Source: Myxococcaceae bacterium (GTDB taxonomy: Bacteria; Myxococcota_A; Polyangia; Polyangiales; Ga0077539). Taken from it: a stretch of DNA of 52,440 bases. Both the position numbers and the translations under genes were made by a program. Positions 51,497 to 52,440 of this stretch are shown piece after piece. The DNA lies in NCBI GenBank assembly GCA_004297725.1, contig SCUS01000004.1:1-52440 (forward strand). Direction: 5' to 3'. Each line of letters starts with the position of its first letter. Within the stretch, counting starts at the first letter, position 1. Below the pieces are notes generated by a model, which did no database searches, had not been told where the DNA came from, and saw only the letters and a program-made list of their open reading frames with translations.

Positions 51497-52438
51497 ATGA
51501 TGCTCTTTCCCATCGAGGATCTGCTCGACGAGGAGCGGTGTTATCGGATGTTGTTGGATGCGCTGCACCCCGACGGACTCCGTTGCCCCAACGGGCACGC
51601 GCTGCCGGCGGATCAGGCGCCCCACGATCGACATCGCGCCCCCGTCATGGACTACCGCTGTCGTGAATGCGGCAAGGTCTTCAACCTCTATACGGGTACC
51701 GCCTTGCAGGGAGTGCGGCACCGCCCGAGTCGACTGGTGATGATTCTTCGCGGCTTCTGCCAGGGCGTGCCGACACTCCATCTCGCCAACGAGCTCCGCG
51801 TCAGTCGTCGTCACCTGCTCGACCGTCGTGATCACGTTCAGGGCCTCGCCCTCGAACACTTTTCCCCCTCGCCGCTGGAAGACCCGGTCGTCGAGGCGGA
51901 CGAGATGTACCAGAACGCGGGCGAGAAGGGCGATCCGCACCGCGACCCTGACGACCCGCCGCGCCGCCGCGCCAACAAGTTCAACGGCCACGGCACCTAG
52001 GACAACGATCGCCCGCCCATCCTCGGTGTCATCGGGCGATCGACCGGCGAGGTCTACCTACAAGAGACTCACCGCAGTACGCGCAAGGCGCTTCAACCTG
52101 TCGTCGAGTCGGTGACGCAAAAAGACACCACCGTCATGACCGACGAGTGGCATGCCTACGACCTTCTCTCGACAACAGGCCGAGGCCACTCGACGGTCAA
52201 TCATCTCGCCAAGGAGTGGGCGCGAGATGACGACGGGGATGGCGTGCGCGAAGTCCACACCCACACCATCGAGGGGCACTGGACGGGTCTGCGGAACTTC
52301 CTTCGGATGTTCCGCGGGGTGCACAAGCGCTACCTCGGCCAGTACGTCGCCTTCTACCAGGGCATGCACAACTTCAAGGACGCCGCGCTCCAGCTCCTCG
52401 GGACCCTGCTCGGCCCCATCACCTCGACGGGCCCATGA
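51497..52438 (+). pseudogene. IS1595-type transposase interrupted by an amber codon
   Basis: The 313-codon frame has a zinc ribbon (LRCPNGH ... YRCRECGKVFN), a helix-turn-helix (LANELRVSRRHLLDRRD) and the ISXO2-like catalytic core: VEADEMYQNAGEKG, VMTDEWHAYD and HTIEGHWTGLRNFLRMFRGV. TAG at 51,998-52,000 (codon 168) breaks the frame between NGHGT and DNDRPPILGVIG, without any frameshift. Relatives probably have Trp or another sense codon there. Unless read through, the product lacks the later catalytic residues. Confidence 0.85.
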
Positions 52439-52440
52439 GC
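52419..52440. repeat. Right terminal inverted repeat of the IS1595 element
   Basis: 22 bp at the very edge of the window, the exact reverse complement of 51,397-51,418; it overlaps the transposase stop codon. Confidence 0.88.

Larger units (their letters stand above)
51396..52440 (+). mobile_element. IS1595-family insertion sequence
   Basis: The element runs from the left inverted end at 51,396/51,397 to the window edge. The first 22 bases (51,397-51,418, beginning GCTCATGGGC) are the perfect reverse complement of the last 22 bases of the window (52,419-52,440). It holds a single transposase gene with an internal amber codon. The outermost base(s) of the right end and any target duplication lie beyond the window. 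Confidence 0.85.

Overview
This 52.4 kb window is very GC-rich, strongly GC3-biased DNA. It is dense in lipoproteins, two-component proteins, ECF sigma factors and a giant RHS/YD-repeat protein. That profile fits a delta-proteobacterial (Myxococcota/Polyangia-like) chromosome; the taxon is inferred from style, not from a marker gene. No rRNA, tRNA or CRISPR array was found.

Left part (1-4.4 kb): a graveyard of transposase pieces (IS630-, IS66- and IS4/IS5-like) surrounds two signalling genes, a PAS-receiver protein and a receiver-histidine kinase. Next (4.4-15.2 kb) comes a 3,468-residue lipoprotein with SpvB, FG-GAP/TcB-like and RHS modules. It ends in a variable toxin-like tip and is followed 10 bp later by a small acidic candidate immunity gene. 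From 15.4 to 28.5 kb lie a lipoprotein, a universal stress protein, an SRAP protein lacking a key Glu, and a mosaic of sigma-factor, TolC and RND-pump fragments. This stretch also holds an RND adaptor, a ChrB-superoxide dismutase pair, an ABC transporter whose tail has a decayed copy 9.4 kb away, and a metallophosphatase. An iron/heme-type operon (di-heme protein, imelysin, P460-like protein, TonB receptor) fills 28.5-33.5 kb.

The most striking region is 33.9-51.4 kb. At least nine genes or operons there have upstream copies of one promoter-like element, GTAACG-N15-CGAA (six exact copies, three near copies). One copy precedes an ECF sigma factor/anti-sigma pair and one precedes a second ECF sigma factor, so this looks like a clustered, self-regulated ECF regulon. 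Its members are a YceI-MNIO(DUF692)-DUF2063 operon of the bufferin type, a multipass membrane protein, a DUF547 protein, and a small lipoprotein with three SCGA motifs (a possible MNIO substrate). The remaining members are a radical SAM / CobW-methyltransferase fusion / MerA-like oxidoreductase operon, a peroxiredoxin-NrtS operon, and a porin-spondin-like-lipoprotein operon. Metal or redox stress is the most economical theme, but the inducing signal is not visible in the sequence.

The right edge is a nearly complete IS1595-family element with perfect 22 bp inverted ends and an in-frame amber codon in its transposase. Several frameshifts (RND, SOD, ECF leader) could be real decay or sequencing errors; raw reads would decide.
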